Shown: piece by piece, positions 6,210 through 8,098 of the stretch
How the letters are laid out: each line of letters begins with the position of its first letter
Position numbering within the stretch: position 1 is the first letter of the stretch
Assembly: GCA_002507425.1 (NCBI GenBank)
Contig: DAZU01000005.1
Span: 1-8,098, forward strand
Length of the DNA stretch: 8,098 nt
DNA from: Euryarchaeota archaeon UBA53
GTDB lineage: Archaea > Thermoplasmatota > Poseidoniia > Poseidoniales > Poseidoniaceae
Direction: 5' to 3'
Translations under genes and position numbers: made by a program
Notes under the pieces: model-generated
What the model was told of the DNA's origin: nothing
What the model saw: only the letters and a program-made list of their open reading frames with translations
Database searches by the model: none

Positions 6210-6977
6210 TCACATTCGAACTTTCTTTCTAGTTATGGCTCTCCAAATTCTTTGGAGGGGATCGTAATACCTGTCAACGACCCTCTCCTTCAATTGGATA
6301 ATCGCATCATCAGTGATTTGGATTCCAGCCGGGCATACTTCTGTGCAGCACCTTGTAATATTACAATATTCGACTCCAAAGTCTTTCTTAATTTCTGGCA
6401 GGCGGTCCTCTTGGTCTAAGGGGTGCATTTCATATTGTGCTAGTCTGACAAGATTTCTTGGTCCAGCAAAGTCGTCAAATAGTGCATGATCTCTTAAAAC
6501 GTGACATGTGTTTACACAAAGGAAGCATTCAATGCATTCTCTAAATTGTTGAACACGGTGAGCTTCATGCTGGTTGAATTCCCAATTGGGTTCTTCTGGT
6601 CCCTTTATTGGTTTAATTCTCTGAGCTACTTCATAATTCCAAGATACGTCTGTAACAAGGTCTTTGATGAGTGGGAATGCCTTCATTGGCCGTATTTCAA
6701 TTGGCTGATCAACGGGGGTTTCCGCAACCACATCGGACATTCTAGTCATACACATTAATCTTGGTCTACCATTGATTTCGGCACTACATGAACCGCATTT
6801 TCCGGCTTTACAATTCCAACGAACGGCCATATCTGGTTCTTGTTCATACTGAATGCGGTGAACACAATCAAGAATGACCATACCCTCATCTAATTCCAAT
6901 TCATAGTCTTGTAAACTAGAGGAATTTTCATCGCCGCGCAGTATCTTAAATTTCTGAGTTTTACCTTTCAGTGACAT
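6210..6977 (-). CDS. sdhB: Succinate dehydrogenase/fumarate reductase iron-sulfur subunit
   Basis: This subunit passes electrons from the flavoprotein to the quinone site on the inner face of the membrane. It is complete at 255 residues. The [2Fe-2S] ferredoxin domain has C56, C61, C64 and C76 (WNCKAGKCGSC and LMC). The C-terminal domain has C148, C151, C154 and C215 for [4Fe-4S], and C158, C205 and C211 for [3Fe-4S]; the spacing matches E. coli SdhB with an offset of one residue. The wording (VRWNCKAGKCGSCSAEING, CIECFLCVNTCHV, CNITRCCTEVCP) is close to actinobacterial SdhB rather than the mitochondrial type. C210 is an extra cysteine beside cluster ligand C211. The ATG overlaps the stop of the flavoprotein gene in TAATG, a sign of translational coupling. 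Whether it works as succinate dehydrogenase or fumarate reductase in vivo cannot be read from the sequence. Confidence 0.96.
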   Translation of the reverse strand: MSLKGKTQKFKILRGDENSSSLQDYELELDEGMVILDCVHRIQYEQEPDMAVRWNCKAGKCGSCSAEINGRPRLMCMTRMSDVVAETPVDQPIEIRPMKAFPLIKDLVTDVSWNYEVAQRIKPIKGPEEPNWEFNQHEAHRVQQFRECIECFLCVNTCHVLRDHALFDDFAGPRNLVRLAQYEMHPLDQEDRLPEIKKDFGVEYCNITRCCTEVCPAGIQITDDAIIQLKERVVDRYYDPLQRIWRAITRKKVRM

Positions 6978-8098
6978 TATTTCCCATCTCCTTGCTCTGC
7001 AGCTCTTTCAGCAATCATCTGCTTTACTTCTTTGATTGCTACCTTGAGGTCGTCTCTCATATCCAAAACCGGTTCTTGGCGTATTTTTATCTCGCCTTTT
7101 TCCATCCAGATAATGTTTAATGTCTTGCCCCAATACTCATCCTCGTGTCCAGGGAAATCATCACGAGTGTGCCCTCCTCTGCTTTCTTCTCTAGCAAGTG
7201 CGGCAAGGGTTGCAACTGTTGATACGTCTACCATATTTTTTAGATCGAGTGCTTGATGCCAACCAGAATTATACTTCCTGCTTGTTCCTGGGAAAGCATT
7301 TTTTTCTCGTTTGGAAAACCCTTTCAAATCTTCCAATGCTTCTTCAAGTTCTTCCTTAACTCGTATGATACCAACTTTTTGTTGCATCATTTCTCTGATA
7401 TCATCATAGATAATTCCTGGATTTTCGCCTTCCCCTCTTTCAAGAGGTTCCAGCATATCCCTGATAGCGGATTCTACTTGCTTTTCATTTATACTTGGTT
7501 GGGCTAAGGACTTGGAGCGTTTTGCAGCATACTCACCGGCGCGCTTTCCAAACACGATTAAGTCAGATAATGAATTCCCGCCTAAGCGATTTGCTCCATG
7601 AAGCCCGCTGGCCGTTTCTCCACAGGCATATAATCCAGAAACAGTAGTCTCTTGGGTTTCAGCATCTACTACTACACCACCCATTACATAGTGAGCAGTT
7701 GGTCCCACTTCCATTGGTTCTTTGGAAATGTCAACTCCTGCTAATTCTTTGAATTGGTGATGCATAGAGGGAAGTTTTTCAAGGATTGCAGCCTCTCCTC
7801 TGTGCGATATGTCAAGGAATGCCCCTCCATGAGGACTACCTCTTCCAGCTTTGACTTCACTATTGATTGCTTTTGAAACGACATCTCTAGTTAACAATTC
7901 AGGAGGCCTGCGAACTGTTGCCAATTTACCAGAAACAACTTCTTCAACCCATTGATCAGATTCTTCTATTGTTTCAGCGTGATCCCCTTGGAACATTTCA
8001 GGAACGTAATTAAACATGAATCTATCTTGGTCGCTATTGAATAATCTTCCACCTTCTCCTCTCACTCCCTCAGTAACCAATATTCCTCTAACCGAGGG
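6977..8098 (-). CDS. sdhA: Succinate dehydrogenase/fumarate reductase flavoprotein subunit, C-terminal part (runs off right edge)
   Basis: This is the FAD subunit that interconverts succinate and fumarate. The frame is open to the right edge, so 373 residues of the C-terminal part are seen; the N-terminal FAD-binding Rossmann region and the FAD-linking histidine lie outside. The visible part begins PSVRGILVTEGVRGEGG, which continues the conserved capping and active-site region. It then shows RPPELLTRDVVSKAI, GRGSPHGGAFLD, PMEVGPTAHYVMGGV (substrate-binding His), GLYACGETASGLHGANRLGGNSLSD (FAD contact) and the helical C-terminal domain with the R-R/K-rich SRGGHTRDDFP motif. The wording matches actinobacterial SdhA. 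A TTG at 8080 is an internal leucine codon, not a start. The gene is first in the visible operon, followed by sdhB with a one-base overlap; sdhC/D would be expected upstream, off the window. Confidence 0.96.
   Translation of the reverse strand, partial: PSVRGILVTEGVRGEGGRLFNSDQDRFMFNYVPEMFQGDHAETIEESDQWVEEVVSGKLATVRRPPELLTRDVVSKAINSEVKAGRGSPHGGAFLDISHRGEAAILEKLPSMHHQFKELAGVDISKEPMEVGPTAHYVMGGVVVDAETQETTVSGLYACGETASGLHGANRLGGNSLSDLIVFGKRAGEYAAKRSKSLAQPSINEKQVESAIRDMLEPLERGEGENPGIIYDDIREMMQQKVGIIRVKEELEEALEDLKGFSKREKNAFPGTSRKYNSGWHQALDLKNMVDVSTVATLAALAREESRGGHTRDDFPGHEDEYWGKTLNIIWMEKGEIKIRQEPVLDMRDDLKVAIKEVKQMIAERAAEQGDGK

Noticed and set aside
6501..7507. Plus-strand open frames opposite sdhA and sdhB
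   Set aside because: They are antisense to well-conserved respiratory genes and show no domain or start signals.
8078..8080. TTG at 8080 as the start of sdhA
   Set aside because: The frame stays open to the edge and the preceding residues PSVRGI belong to the conserved SdhA block, so the TTG is an internal leucine codon.

Overview
The window looks archaeal, most likely from an AT-rich marine euryarchaeote of the Marine Group II/III (Poseidoniales-like) kind. That placement is an inference. The supporting signs are TATA-like boxes at archaeal spacing (one about 30 bases before an ATG, implying a leaderless mRNA), weak or absent Shine-Dalgarno sites, heavy use of AGA/AGG arginine codons, and a mixture of eukaryote-like and actinobacteria-like protein sequences. 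No phage, transposon, CRISPR or RNA gene was seen.

Layout. Bases 1-789 (minus strand, running off the left edge) encode the N-terminal 263 residues of a membrane-anchored surface protein whose best match from memory is the CD36/LIMP-2 scavenger-receptor ectodomain. A 333-base divergent intergenic region with several small inverted repeats follows. On the plus strand come a complete CTP synthase (1123-2745), unusually similar to eukaryotic CTP synthases, and, behind its own TATA box, a 610-residue membrane protein (2810-4642). That protein joins a sensor-kinase-like multi-TM domain to two canonical EF-hand loops bracketed by a duplicated 41-residue module.

A short convergent junction (4643-4701) separates these from a minus-strand operon read from the right edge: succinate dehydrogenase/fumarate reductase flavoprotein subunit (partial, 6977-8098), its iron-sulfur subunit (6210-6977), and a membrane-anchored metallo-beta-lactamase-fold hydrolase related to NAPE-PLD (4702-6183). 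The first pair overlap by one base (TAATG). The hydrolase starts 26 bases after the iron-sulfur gene, or overlaps it by GTGA if a GTG start is used. Any SdhC/D membrane anchor genes would lie beyond the right edge.

Functionally, the SDH subunits belong to the TCA cycle and respiratory chain and PyrG makes CTP. The other three genes encode membrane or surface proteins of unknown role: a CD36-like ectodomain, a putative calcium-responsive sensor, and a probably extracytoplasmic lipase-like hydrolase. Nothing shows that these three act together; they are the parts of the window most worth a second look.
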